Assembly: GCA_023150835.1 (NCBI GenBank)
Contig: JAKLKB010000041.1
Coordinates: 1-64,000 of the forward strand
Direction of reading: 5' to 3'
Source of the DNA: Myxococcota bacterium
GTDB lineage: Bacteria; Myxococcota_C; UBA6777
Length of the DNA: 64,000 bases
Shown: positions 7,726 through 16,900 of the stretch, in pieces
How the letters are laid out: each line of letters starts with the position of its first letter
Position numbering within the stretch: the stretch's first letter is position 1
Position numbers and translations under genes: made by a program
Notes under the pieces: generated by a model
Told to the model about the DNA's origin: nothing
Seen by the model: the letters and a program-made list of their open reading frames with translations, nothing else
The model's database searches: none

Positions 7726-9291
7726 TCAAAAGACTGGACACGACCACACACGAATCGCCTGAGCCGCAGCAGCGGCCAAACGCAAGCTGTCTGCTGACCA
7801 AGCCAACCCAAGCACGTTTTCGGATGCTGTCCCCGATATCCCGCTAAATACGATGTTTTGGCGTGCCCATGTTTTTGTGTCCCACACAAACACGCGGTTG
7901 CTTGTCGTCGAAGCCGCCAACCAAGCACCATTCGGACTAAACGCCACACGACGCACCGTCCCCACACCCTCCAACATCAACGTGCGATCCGTCTCGACAT
8001 TGTCCAGATCTTTCACCACCAACTTGTCTGCACCCATCGCCAACCACCGCCCTTGCGGGTGGATATCCAGCCCCCACACGATCCCCATCTTGTCCTTCAC
8101 CAACGTGTGCTTGATCGTGTTGATATCGCCTCCGATCGGCCAACGGAAGACTGCCCCGCTATCCGATCCCGAGTACAGTTCTTTGCGCGTGGAATGATAC
8201 ACCAGCGAGTAGACTCGGCTCAAATGTCCCTTCAATGAACCGAGATAGCCTCCGTTGTACACACCCCATGCACGGATCACTTCGTCGTCGCCGCCTGTAA
8301 AAAGCGTATCTTCTTGTCCAAAAATCGCAACCTGTACGTTGCCTTCATGCGCAGTCTTGTTCGGCGTGCTCGGATCGATCAGTTCGCGGATCTCTTTGCC
8401 CGTTTCGGCCTCCCACAACTTGACACGTGCGTTGTAATCTCCCGTTGCAAGGATCTTTTGATCTCGATGTAAAGCCAACGCAGCGATCGGTTGTTGCTGG
8501 GATCCACCTCTCGCGGGATTCATCACAAACAACGGCTTTGCCTCCAAAGATGCACCCCACGCAACGACACCGTCCGTACTCGACGAATACAGCACGCCTT
8601 TGAAAGAAAAAAGCATCTGCAACACCAAAAATCCCCGATGTGCGGCCTCGATACTCTTTAAGTTTCCTTCGCCACCCGGCAAACAACAAGGTTCATCCGT
8701 ACGACCATTGCAATTGCTGTCCACGTTGTCATCACAACGCTCCGCTGTGGGCCGCTGATCTCCTTGGCATACCAGCCAACGCCCCGTCTCATGGCAGTTT
8801 TGTGTCCCTTCGACGCAGGCTCCCACCCCCTTCAACGTCGATGGCCCGCTATAACAAGACCGCGTGCTTCCCGCATCGCAAGCCTCTTCGGTTGGATCAA
8901 ACTCGGGCATCGGCTCCGCTTCGGGTACAGGCTCCGCTTCGGGCAATGATTCCCCTGCATCGGCCTGTTCTTCGGTCGATGCGATAATCTCCAAATCCCC
9001 TTCTTGCGTCCCCACAACGCACGTCCCTGATCGACACACCCGACCACTCTGACAATCCGCATCGCGTGCGCACTGCCGACACAACGCACCCACGCAAAAA
9101 GGCCGATCCTTCGAGCAATCCGATTCTTCTTTGCACTCCAAACGCACGCGCCCTGTGCAAGACAACCCCGACCACCACAACAAACCCAACAAGCCTCCAC
9201 ACAGCGCGTACCACAAGCTCCTCGAATGCCCTACCCCTCGATACGTCGCCTTTTCTGATCTTTGCCCAGATACCCGCATTCTCAACACCAT
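7726..9291 (-). CDS. Secreted/lipoprotein-like WD40 beta-propeller protein with Cys-rich N-terminus
   Basis: After an N-terminal hydrophobic segment ending in WSGLSC (a weak lipobox) come two Cys-rich motifs of the CxxDxDCxxGxVCxxGxC type, a Pro/Glu-repeat spacer (EAEPVPEAEPMPE), a MopE-like motif (ERCDDNVDSNCNGRTDEPC), then a WD40-like propeller of about six blades filling the C-terminal 300 residues (for example DQKILATGDYNARVKLW). WD40 propellers are protein-interaction scaffolds; here it is probably surface-exposed. The frame is open upstream to 9507, but that extension is not signal-like. ATGs at 9279, 9291 and 9306 are all possible and none has an ideal ribosome-binding site, so the start is uncertain. 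It is divergent from the large Cys-rich gene. Confidence 0.8.
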   Translation of the reverse strand: MVLRMRVSGQRSEKATYRGVGHSRSLWYALCGGLLGLLWWSGLSCTGRVRLECKEESDCSKDRPFCVGALCRQCARDADCQSGRVCRSGTCVVGTQEGDLEIIASTEEQADAGESLPEAEPVPEAEPMPEFDPTEEACDAGSTRSCYSGPSTLKGVGACVEGTQNCHETGRWLVCQGDQRPTAERCDDNVDSNCNGRTDEPCCLPGGEGNLKSIEAAHRGFLVLQMLFSFKGVLYSSSTDGVVAWGASLEAKPLFVMNPARGGSQQQPIAALALHRDQKILATGDYNARVKLWEAETGKEIRELIDPSTPNKTAHEGNVQVAIFGQEDTLFTGGDDEVIRAWGVYNGGYLGSLKGHLSRVYSLVYHSTRKELYSGSDSGAVFRWPIGGDINTIKHTLVKDKMGIVWGLDIHPQGRWLAMGADKLVVKDLDNVETDRTLMLEGVGTVRRVAFSPNGAWLAASTTSNRVFVWDTKTWARQNIVFSGISGTASENVLGLAWSADSLRLAAAAAQAIRVWSCPVF

Positions 9292-9615
9292 CGGCTCACC
9301 CAACATCACTTGCAAACACGCCCAAGCAGCCCTCATCGGCTTGCAAATACGCCCAATTAGCCCTTCGCAAGACGAACCTTTCCACGCACCACAAAGCCCC
9401 CACCGCTCTTCTGTGTGTAGCATCCACGCTCGCACACCACAAGCAGAGTCTCCGCAAAAGCATACTCGCAACACTTCGTTACGCTCGCCCCTAACAACGC
9501 GACACACTTGTCACAAATGGATGCCAACACTCGATTTTTTTTCGCGTCCTGTGATACCTTGTCAAGGTCTGTCTCGTGAGGCCTCGCTCTTCACTGACCA
9601 TGAGGAAACCACACC

Positions 9616-12600
9616 ATGCGATATCTTGTTTTCCGTTGGCCGCTTATCGGTCTGTTTCTGCTTGGCAGTCTGCTTGTCTTCGGCGAAGGCTGCGGAACAT
9701 CTGTCATGACCTGCCTCACCGACGAAGAATGCGGAGAAGGCTCCTTTTGCAATGCCAGCGCAGGAAGCTGTCAGAAAGAATGTACCAGCAGCGCCGATTG
9801 TCCAACCGACAAGACCTGTTTCTTGCGGCGCGGAAAGTGCCTTGGCGGAGACACCTGTGCCAACAAACCCGCCCGTCAAGCCTGCGTCAACGGTCACGTC
9901 CACACCATCGACGGTTGCGAATTTGTGGGCGATCGTCAGGCCGATTGCGGTCTCCAAGGCTGCCTCGATGGCAAGTGCTTACAAGTCCCTGTCGGTTGCG
10001 GCGACGGGATCTGCGATCCGACGCAAGAACACTGCCTCAACTGCCCCTTCGATTGTGCTTGTCCAAGCGGTGAACTGTGCGACACCACCACCTCCGCTTG
10101 CCTGACCTCCGCCAACTGCGGCGATGGAACCTGCGATCCCAACGAAAAAGAAACTTGCGCCACTTGCCCCATCGATTGCGCCTGCCCCGCAGGTCAGCGC
10201 TGTGATCGTAACCAACAGATCTGCGCCGCCTTTCCAAGCTGTGGCAACGGCTCCTGCGAACCCAACGAATCCGAAGATTGCAGCAACTGCCCCTTCGATT
10301 GTGCCTGTCCTCTCGGACAACGCTGCATCAACAACGCCTGCGCTCCCACCAACCCTTGCGGAGATGGCCAATGCTCCGCACAACAAGGCGAAAACTGCGA
10401 TACCTGCCCCAAAGACTGCGCTTGTCCTGCCGATCAGTCCTGTAAAGCCGGCGTCTGCAAGATCGATCAAACCAACACCGTGCGCTGCGGTGACCAAAAG
10501 TGCGACAAATCCGAGTCTTCCGCTTCTTGTTGTTCCGATTGTGGCTGCCCAAGCGGATACAAGTGCGAAAACAACGCTTGCCAGCCCGCACAAACCGCCC
10601 GATGTGGCAACGGTCGTTGTGAAGCCAGCGAAAATGCCCAAAACTGCTGTACGGACTGCGGCTGTCCAAGCGGCAACTTTTGCAACAACAACCGCTGTTG
10701 CTCTTGTATCGCCAACGAAGATCGCCGCTGCAACGGCGCACAGATCCAAGTCTGCAACGCAGACTGCACCGGTTGGACAACCGAACAAAATTGCTCAAGC
10801 ACCCAGACCTGCAAAAAAACCACTTCTGGCAACTTGGCCTGCGTCGATATCTGCACAAGCGATTGCACCACCGAAGGACAAAAGCGCTGTAACGGCGGAT
10901 ACGCCATCCAAACCTGCTCCCGTAGTAGCCAAGGCTGTCTCGTGTGGACCACCACACTTGGCTGCAAAACCAACGAATACTGCGAATCTGGCGCAACGAC
11001 CTGCAAAACCTCTGCTTGCACCAACCATAGCTGCCCCACCCTTGAAGCCACACGCTGCGACGTTCGCACCGTGCAAGAATGCCAAAATGATACAAGTGGT
11101 TGCCGTGTCTGGAAAACCACCAACTATTGCGCCCCCCCGCAAACGTGTTCCGATGGAAAATGTATCTACGACTGCGGCACTTCTCCTTGCAGCCTCGGTG
11201 CGCCCTACTGCTCGAACAACAACGTCGTCCAATGCGAAACCGACTCCAACGGCTGCCGCAAGCTCACCACCAAACAAACCTGTTCAGGCGGAAAGATCTG
11301 TAAAAATCCCACCACAGGCGTGGCTTATTGCGAGTGCAGCCACAAATGCACCACCGAAGGCGAAAAACAATGCAATACCAACATGCCCCAAGAATGTCGT
11401 AAAAATGCCTCGGGCTGCCGCGAATGGGTCAACCTCAACTATTGCGTCCCGCCCTACACCTGCTCCAAAGGGGCCTGTATCTACGGATGTAGCCACACTT
11501 GCGAACTCGGGCCGATCTACTGCTCCAACAACAACGTCTCCCAATGTGAAGCCGATACCAACGGCTGTCGCCGCGTCGTGACGAAACAAGCCTGCGTCGG
11601 TGGAAAAGTCTGCAAAAGCCCCACCACAGGCGTCGCTTATTGTGAGTGCAGCCACAAATGCACCACCGAAGGCGAAAAACAATGCAGCACCAACCAAACC
11701 CAAGAGTGCCGCAAAAACGCCGAAGGCTGCCGTGAATGGGTCAACGGTACGTACTGCACCCCCCCCAATACTTGCTCCAAAGGCGCTTGCGTCTACAACT
11801 GCACCCACACCTGCGAACTCGGCCCTGTGTATTGCTCGAACGGAAACGTTGTCCAATGCGAGGCCGACAGCAACGGCTGCCGCCGCGTCGTGACGAAACA
11901 AACTTGTTCGGGTGGAAAAGTCTGCAAAAGCCCCACCACAGGCGTGGCTTATTGCGAGTGCAGTCACAAATGCCCGACCGAAGGCGAAAAACAATGCAGC
12001 ACCAACCAAACCCAAGAATGTCGCAAAAACGCCGACGGCTGCCGTGAATGGGTCAATGGCACATACTGCACCCCTCCCAATACTTGTTCAGGCGGCGTAT
12101 GCGTCTACAACTGCAACCACACTTGCAGCCTTGGCCCCATACAATGCTCGAACAACAACGTCGTCCAATGCGAGGCCGACAGCAACGGCTGCCGTCGCAT
12201 GGTCACCAAAGACACCTGTGGCTCCCGTCAAACCTGCAAAAGCCCCACCACAGGCGTGGCTTATTGCGAGTGTAGTCACGGATGCTCTAGCGCTGGAGCC
12301 AAACAGTGCAGCACCAATCAAGCCCAAGAATGCAAAACGGACGGCGATGGCTGCCGCTATTGGGCCAATACGACCTACTGCACCCCTCCCAATATCTGCT
12401 CAGGCGGAAACTGCGTCTACAACTGCAACCACACTTGCAATGCCGGCCCTGTATACTGCTCGAACAACAACGTCGTCCAATGCGAGGCCGACAGCAATGG
12501 CTGCCGCCGCGTGGTCACCAAAGACACCTGCGGCTCCCGTCAAACCTGCAAAAGCCCCACCACAGGCGTGGCTTATTGTGAGTGTAGTCACGGATGCTCT

Positions 12601-13200
12601 AGCGCTGGAGCCAAACAGTGCAGCACCAACCAAACCCAAGAATGTAAAACGGATGGCGATGGCTGCCGTTATTGGGCCAACGGTACCTACTGCACGCCCC
12701 CCTATACCTGTTCGGGCGGAAACTGCGTCTATAGCTGCAACCATACCTGTTCTCCCGCTGGAGCCAAACAATGCAGCACCAACCAAACCCAAGAATGCCG
12801 CACCGACGGCAACGGCTGCCGCTCTTGGGTCAACGGTACCTACTGCACGCCCCCCTATACCTGTTCGGGCGGAAACTGCGTCTATAGCTGCAACCATCAA
12901 TGCAGCAGCGGTACAAAGCAGTGCAGCGGAAACACTCCCCAAGAATGCCGCACCGACGGCAACGGCTGTCGTTATTGGGCCAACCTTACGGCGTGCGGAA
13001 CAGGTTACACCTGTTCGGGCGGAAACTGTGTGTCGAGTTGCAATCACGCTTGCTCATACAACGGGCAAAAACAATGCGCAGGTTCGATACCCGCCTACAT
13101 CCAAGAATGCAGAACCAACTCAAGCGGATGCCGCTACTGGTACACCACCACCACCTGCCCACCACCCCAGCGCTGCGTCAATCTCGGATGCACCTATTGA
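9616..13200 (+). CDS. Large exported Cys-rich repeat protein (1194 residues)
   Basis: It starts with a hydrophobic signal ending in VFGEGC, so a lipoprotein is likely, though the lipobox is imperfect. Residues about 130-360 contain six units of a CGDGxCDPxExCxxCPxDCxCP pattern with about ten Cys each. Residues about 400-1190 contain alternating units: one around KQCSTNQTQECRKNADGC and one around YCSNNNVVQCEADSNGC, together a 104-residue (312-bp) supermodule repeated several times and nearly identical in DNA. Each half-unit has an even number of Cys, suggesting disulfide-stapled modules in an extended surface rod. No enzyme motif is seen. The gene has a GAGG site before the ATG at 9616. Similar Cys-rich surface proteins are typical of Myxococcota. 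Confidence 0.9.
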   Translation: MRYLVFRWPLIGLFLLGSLLVFGEGCGTSVMTCLTDEECGEGSFCNASAGSCQKECTSSADCPTDKTCFLRRGKCLGGDTCANKPARQACVNGHVHTIDGCEFVGDRQADCGLQGCLDGKCLQVPVGCGDGICDPTQEHCLNCPFDCACPSGELCDTTTSACLTSANCGDGTCDPNEKETCATCPIDCACPAGQRCDRNQQICAAFPSCGNGSCEPNESEDCSNCPFDCACPLGQRCINNACAPTNPCGDGQCSAQQGENCDTCPKDCACPADQSCKAGVCKIDQTNTVRCGDQKCDKSESSASCCSDCGCPSGYKCENNACQPAQTARCGNGRCEASENAQNCCTDCGCPSGNFCNNNRCCSCIANEDRRCNGAQIQVCNADCTGWTTEQNCSSTQTCKKTTSGNLACVDICTSDCTTEGQKRCNGGYAIQTCSRSSQGCLVWTTTLGCKTNEYCESGATTCKTSACTNHSCPTLEATRCDVRTVQECQNDTSGCRVWKTTNYCAPPQTCSDGKCIYDCGTSPCSLGAPYCSNNNVVQCETDSNGCRKLTTKQTCSGGKICKNPTTGVAYCECSHKCTTEGEKQCNTNMPQECRKNASGCREWVNLNYCVPPYTCSKGACIYGCSHTCELGPIYCSNNNVSQCEADTNGCRRVVTKQACVGGKVCKSPTTGVAYCECSHKCTTEGEKQCSTNQTQECRKNAEGCREWVNGTYCTPPNTCSKGACVYNCTHTCELGPVYCSNGNVVQCEADSNGCRRVVTKQTCSGGKVCKSPTTGVAYCECSHKCPTEGEKQCSTNQTQECRKNADGCREWVNGTYCTPPNTCSGGVCVYNCNHTCSLGPIQCSNNNVVQCEADSNGCRRMVTKDTCGSRQTCKSPTTGVAYCECSHGCSSAGAKQCSTNQAQECKTDGDGCRYWANTTYCTPPNICSGGNCVYNCNHTCNAGPVYCSNNNVVQCEADSNGCRRVVTKDTCGSRQTCKSPTTGVAYCECSHGCSSAGAKQCSTNQTQECKTDGDGCRYWANGTYCTPPYTCSGGNCVYSCNHTCSPAGAKQCSTNQTQECRTDGNGCRSWVNGTYCTPPYTCSGGNCVYSCNHQCSSGTKQCSGNTPQECRTDGNGCRYWANLTACGTGYTCSGGNCVSSCNHACSYNGQKQCAGSIPAYIQECRTNSSGCRYWYTTTTCPPPQRCVNLGCTY
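11337..12900 (+). repeat. 312-bp coding tandem repeats of the Cys-rich protein
   Basis: Equivalent points recur at about 11340, 11652 and 11964, giving an exact 312-bp period. Later units are partly contracted, with the YCSNNN half missing. Nucleotide identity is very high between adjacent units, which implies recent expansion and a likelihood of length polymorphism or assembly collapse. Confidence 0.85.
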
Positions 13201-13215
13201 TCGAACAACGGCTTA

Positions 13216-13410
13216 GCGGGTGTCCTACTCGGCCTTGTCTTTGCGCTTGGCGGCTCGATCCAGTAGCTCAAGGATATCTTCGGTGATATCCAAGGCGGGA
13301 TCGAGATACAACGGCGGGTGTCCTACTCGGCCTTGTCTTTGCGCTTGGCGGCTCGATCCAGTAGCTCAAGGATATCTTCGGTGATATCCAAGGCGGGATC
13401 GAGATACAAC
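13216..13410. repeat. 98-bp tandem duplication covering the 3' end of the OmpH-like gene
   Basis: The segment starting GCGGGTGTCCTACTCGGCCT at 13216 is repeated from 13314 with no difference seen over about 97 bp. It includes the last ~85 bp of the OmpH-like coding sequence, its stop and about 9 bp beyond. The copy at 13216-13312 is therefore a non-coding remnant downstream of the intact gene end. Confidence 0.9.
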
Positions 13411-13727
13411 GTACGATCTTTGTGCAACACAGCCTTTGCACCGCGCTGGATCGCGATCGTTGAAGCAAAGAAAGCGGCTTTTTCGAGGACTTCGTGACGG
13501 AGCAGTTGGCGCTGTTCTTCGAGTTCTTGCATGACGAGACGCAAAGCCGCTTCGATCTCTTCCAAAGCGGCGGTGTAGAGGGTGCCTTGGAGGGTTGCGA
13601 TCTCTTGGCGTCGTTGCTCGGCAGCTTCTTTGTGTTTTTTCCAGCGCTTCTCCAAAGCCTCCGAAGCAAGGCGCGCTGCAAGGCTCTCCCCCAAGATCCT
13701 CGATACATCGACAAACAAGATATCCAT
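13323..13727 (-). CDS. OmpH/Skp-like coiled-coil protein, last gene of the ExbB/TolR-like operon
   Basis: A 134-residue protein with an almost continuous charged helix (about residues 20-85, Glu/Gln/Arg-rich), framed by an N-terminal MDILFVDVSRILGESLA and a C-terminal segment with DPALDITEDILELLD. This layout, a beta strand with 'D' and 'ES' signatures, a long coiled coil, and a C-terminal 'DIT..V/I' motif, matches OmpH/Skp chaperones. It lacks a signal peptide, so it would act in the cytoplasm or be exported unusually. It starts 11 bp after the upstream coiled-coil gene with a purine-rich GGAGAGGG site. Its last ~85 bp are duplicated just downstream. A structural partner of the long coiled-coil protein is likely by context. 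Confidence 0.75.
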   Translation of the reverse strand: MDILFVDVSRILGESLAARLASEALEKRWKKHKEAAEQRRQEIATLQGTLYTAALEEIEAALRLVMQELEEQRQLLRHEVLEKAAFFASTIAIQRGAKAVLHKDRTLYLDPALDITEDILELLDRAAKRKDKAE

Positions 13728-13738
13728 CGCCCTCTCCG

Positions 13739-15445
13739 CTAAAGCTGCCAGATCACCCGCATCTCGCTGTAATACCGTTGATGTTCATCTTCGAGTCCTT
13801 GGGTCACAGCCAACGAACACTGCGCATCAAAGACGATCACATAGATCACTTCTGTGCTGCTTGAAACTTCGGTGGGCAGGCGTTTTTCAAGACGAGCAAA
13901 AGCCCGAAAACCGGGTTCTAATTTTCCGCGATACACCAAGCGGTCGGTCTTCGGCGCACGTCGTGAAAGCTCGATCGGCTCGCCAAACGGCGTCATCCTC
14001 AACGCATGCAAGCGTTTGTAGCCGACAACTCGATCATTTTTGATGTACACAAAGATCACAGGGAAAAAGATCTGCATCCCTTTGACGATGCCGATCTGTT
14101 CGCGAGCTTCGTGATGACCGAAGATCTTGTAGGTCGACAACGCCGCTTGCATCTCTTTTTGGCGATCTTCGAGCCGCTTGCGTTCGGTGAGCAGTTGGGT
14201 GCGTTGCGCCTCGCCTGTTTGAAGCTGTTGTTTGAGTTGCGTAGCTTGAGCGTCGCTGCGGACTTTGTGGATCTCGTAGCGTTCGACCAAAAGACGCAGG
14301 CGCTTTTGATCTTCTCGCAGCGCAGCGATCTCTTTGTTGCGTTGTGCGGCAAGGGCTTCTGCTTGAAAACGAGCGCGTTGCGTTTCTTCAAAGCGGCTTT
14401 GCAAGGTCTTTTGTTGCTGTTGTTGCTTTTCTTCTTCACGCTGCGCGACAGAGACCTGTGTGCGAAGCGATTCATTCTGACGCTGAAGCACAGCCACCTG
14501 CTCACGCAAAGCCGCAAGCTCTTGTTGCAAACGTTGCAGCGCCCGCATCGAGGCTTGTTGTGATTTGTCGTGCTGAGACAGCCGATCTTCGAGCAAGATC
14601 GACTTGGCAAGGCGCGCTTCAAGCGCTTTGATCTGCGCTCGCAAACGCACGTTTTCTTGTTCCAATACGCCCTGCGCAAGGGCCATCTTGCGTTGACGAT
14701 CTTGTTCTTTGGCTTGTTGGGTGCGTAGCGCTTGGAGTTCGCTTTGTGCGACTTGTAGCGCCGCTTCTTTGCTTGCCAACTGCTCCTTCAAACGCGCCAC
14801 TTGAACAGCCATCTCTCGGGCTTCCATGGTCGCGATGCGAAAGCGTGCGTCAGCGGCACGAAGCTGATCTTCAAGGCGTTTGCGTTCTTCATCGGCACGC
14901 GAGAGTTTTGCGGCGAGTGCTCTCGCTTCTTCGCGTTCCTTGCGGTGCATCTCTTCAAGAACGCGATGCTGTTCTTGCAGACGCGCAAGCTGTTGTTTGG
15001 TTTGACGGAGTTCCCGCTCCAACCGAGCGCGCAGACGTTCGAGGCGTTGCTTGTCCTGCCCCAACGCATCGCGCTGCTTTTGCGTCACCTGTAAGTCCCG
15101 CTCCATCGCGTCGATCTTGCTTTGCGTAGCTTCTCGCAAACGTTGCATCTCGGCTTGTTGCGATCGCAAACGCTCCATCGTCTGCTGTAGGCGCGACACC
15201 AACACTTGTAAGCTCCGCATATCCGCATCGATCTGTGTTCGATCTTTGGTGAGGCGACTGGCTTTTTGATGTTGTTGATCGCGCTGTTGGCGCAAAGCAC
15301 GGATCTGTTGTTGCGCGCTCGATATCTGCCGCTGGTGCGCCTTTTGGGCCGCGTCGTCTTTTTTTCGCAAGTTGATCGAAAAAGCAAACAGCAAGATCAA
15401 GATGATATCCACCAACGGCAACAAATCGAGTCTGGATCGACGCAT
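13739..15445 (-). CDS. TolR/ExbD-like membrane anchor fused to a ~350-residue coiled coil
   Basis: The N-terminus (RLDLLPLVDIILILLFAFSI) is a single membrane helix of ExbD/TolR/MotB type with the conserved aspartate at residue 13, the proton-carrying position in those families. Residues about 30-440 are an uninterrupted Gln/Glu/Arg/Leu coiled coil, followed by a globular ~125-residue C-terminal domain with beta-rich segments (GMQIFFPVIFVYIKNDRVVG). Normal TolR/ExbD proteins are about 140 residues, so this 568-residue form is highly unusual. It starts 2 bp after the ExbB-like gene, indicating translational coupling. By topology the coiled coil would lie in the periplasm. I infer a stator-like subunit transmitting force from the channel; direct function is unknown. 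Confidence 0.85.
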   Translation of the reverse strand: MRRSRLDLLPLVDIILILLFAFSINLRKKDDAAQKAHQRQISSAQQQIRALRQQRDQQHQKASRLTKDRTQIDADMRSLQVLVSRLQQTMERLRSQQAEMQRLREATQSKIDAMERDLQVTQKQRDALGQDKQRLERLRARLERELRQTKQQLARLQEQHRVLEEMHRKEREEARALAAKLSRADEERKRLEDQLRAADARFRIATMEAREMAVQVARLKEQLASKEAALQVAQSELQALRTQQAKEQDRQRKMALAQGVLEQENVRLRAQIKALEARLAKSILLEDRLSQHDKSQQASMRALQRLQQELAALREQVAVLQRQNESLRTQVSVAQREEEKQQQQQKTLQSRFEETQRARFQAEALAAQRNKEIAALREDQKRLRLLVERYEIHKVRSDAQATQLKQQLQTGEAQRTQLLTERKRLEDRQKEMQAALSTYKIFGHHEAREQIGIVKGMQIFFPVIFVYIKNDRVVGYKRLHALRMTPFGEPIELSRRAPKTDRLVYRGKLEPGFRAFARLEKRLPTEVSSSTEVIYVIVFDAQCSLAVTQGLEDEHQRYYSEMRVIWQL

Positions 15446-15447
15446 GG

Positions 15448-16233
15448 TTATCCTCTCGATCCGCTCGATGCATCGGGCGATACAGCAGGCGTCGTTTCGC
15501 TCGATGGCTTCGACGATACAGAGGACGTCGTTTCGCTCGATGGCTTCGACGATACAGAGGACGTCGTTTCGCTCGATGGCTTCGGCGATACAGCAGGCGT
15601 CGTTTCGACCGATGGCTTCGGCGATACAGCGGACGTGACTTTGCTCGGTGGCTTCGGCGATACAGCAGATATCAAAGGAACAGGATCAGCGTCTTCGTCG
15701 GTAGCATGGGGTCGTGTGATCACATGAACCAACCGCGACACCACCTCACGATTTTGAAGGAGTTCCAAGACGTTATAAAACGATTCTTCGGCGGGGTTTT
15801 CGATCCACCAACGACCGAACAACGCTCCGATCAAGCCCATAATCGTGGTGTTCAGCGCAAACCCCAGCGTTCGTGTATCGAAGTCAAAAAATAGCGCGGC
15901 CAGCAGCAAACTGACGACTGTTCCGAGCAGACCGATCTGCGGCATCATCTCGATATACGCAGCCACCCGTTGTCGGGCGGATTGCGCACTTGCACGCCAA
16001 CGCGAGATCATATCGTGACGAGAGAGCGCATCACTGGCCTTCCAACCGCTTGCTTGCAGATAGGCCAAGGGCTCAAGATACGCTTCTTCGGGCGCTTTTT
16101 GATAACTGCGACGCAAGATCTCTTCTTGTTCTCGCAGTTCGCGTCGGATACCCCGAGCCTTCAAAAACAAGAAGCCGATCCACAGCAACCAAAACACACT
16201 CAACACGACGGTGACAAAGTCTTCGACCCACAT
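15448..16233 (-). CDS. ExbB/TolQ/MotA-like proton-channel protein
   Basis: 261 residues with three membrane segments: about 6-24, 95-116 (MPQIGLLGTVVSLLLAALFF, the characteristic GLLGTV segment) and 123-142 (LGFALNTTIMGLIGALFGRW). The large loop (25-92) is cytoplasmic, as in ExbB/TolQ. These proteins form the pentameric channel of proton-driven motors with ExbD/TolR. Residues 189-261 are six 12-residue AVSPKPSSETTP-type repeats, a disordered tail absent from ordinary ExbB. The gene follows the 176-residue TolR-like gene by 63 bp and precedes the coiled-coil gene by 2 bp. Which ion is used and what work is done are not visible. Confidence 0.85.
   Translation of the reverse strand: MWVEDFVTVVLSVFWLLWIGFLFLKARGIRRELREQEEILRRSYQKAPEEAYLEPLAYLQASGWKASDALSRHDMISRWRASAQSARQRVAAYIEMMPQIGLLGTVVSLLLAALFFDFDTRTLGFALNTTIMGLIGALFGRWWIENPAEESFYNVLELLQNREVVSRLVHVITRPHATDEDADPVPLISAVSPKPPSKVTSAVSPKPSVETTPAVSPKPSSETTSSVSSKPSSETTSSVSSKPSSETTPAVSPDASSGSRG
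15451..15669 (-). repeat. 36-bp coding repeats (12-residue Ser/Pro/Lys units) in the ExbB-like tail
   Basis: Six units of the form (A/S)VS(P/S)KPSSETT(S/P). The central DNA copies are nearly identical, so the array is probably length-variable. The composition predicts a disordered cytoplasmic tail. Confidence 0.8.
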
Positions 16234-16296
16234 CCGAACGCGCCCTTTCTATTGCTCGCACCTCGCCCATTCCCCAAGCACCACCTATCGAACGCC

Positions 16297-16827
16297 TTAA
16301 AATTCGTTGGCGACACTAAACGGAATGTTTTTTTGGGAGAGCGCTCGTTTGACATCCTGTACCCATTGGGCCTTGGCATCGCCCTGAACGCGCAACACCA
16401 GATCGCGATCTTCGCGCTGCGCCTTTTCTCCCGCCTCCACCAACTGCGCCACCGTCAATGTTTCTGTTTCGATCTGCCCTTGCGCGGACACTTTGTGGAT
16501 CGAACGGCTGCGCAACAGCACTTCGTAGCGAAGGCGTACACGCACCACAGGAGGCGTGGGAGTTGCCGCTTTTGCGCTTGTCCCGCCTTGGGGCGATGCC
16601 ACCGAAGCGCCCGTCCCACCTTGCTTTGAGGCTCCTGACGATCCAGTCGATGCGGTCTGATCTTGGCGAACGTCGAGCGCGGGAGATCGGCGATCTGAAA
16701 CAGAGGACATCTGCTGCGGATGTGTGGGCTTTTTCGGAGAAAACACCATCGTAAAATAACCGCCCACACCAACCACCAGCACCGAGATCCCACCGACCAA
16801 CGTCGTCATCATCTTACTATCCGCCAT
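16297..16827 (-). CDS. TolR/ExbD-like single-pass membrane protein, first gene of the motor-like operon
   Basis: 176 residues: one N-terminal membrane helix (about 8-28), a Ser/Gly/Pro/Gln-rich linker (30-90) and a C-terminal domain (about 95-176) ending in LVLRVQGDAKAQWVQDVKRA, which resembles the periplasmic swapped domain of ExbD/TolR ('v.iraD....v..v...l...gi'). Unlike true ExbD/TolR, the membrane helix has no aspartate, so it should not carry protons itself; that residue is supplied by the long partner two genes downstream. A GAGGAG site precedes the ATG. It heads the operon, suggesting one ExbB-like protein with two non-identical TolR-like partners. Confidence 0.75.
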   Translation of the reverse strand: MADSKMMTTLVGGISVLVVGVGGYFTMVFSPKKPTHPQQMSSVSDRRSPALDVRQDQTASTGSSGASKQGGTGASVASPQGGTSAKAATPTPPVVRVRLRYEVLLRSRSIHKVSAQGQIETETLTVAQLVEAGEKAQREDRDLVLRVQGDAKAQWVQDVKRALSQKNIPFSVANEF

Positions 16828-16900
16828 CGCCTACTCCTCTCTCTCAAAACGCGCCTCTCTTGTGTATCGGGCGCGTGCCTTTGTTGGATCCGTTCTGTGG

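Noticed and set aside
9979-12327. Long antisense and alternative-frame ORFs over the Cys-rich gene
   Set aside because: They are Ala/Val/Gly or Pro/Ala-rich shadows created by repetitive Cys codons; the lipoprotein frame explains the region.
13268-13714. Second frame over the OmpH-like gene
   Set aside because: It reads through the duplicated 3' end in another frame and has a random composition.
13323-16827. Zorya anti-phage system
   Set aside because: The coiled coil is on the TolR-like protein, not the ExbB-like one; no OmpA-type peptidoglycan domain and no ZorC/D/E effector gene is adjacent.
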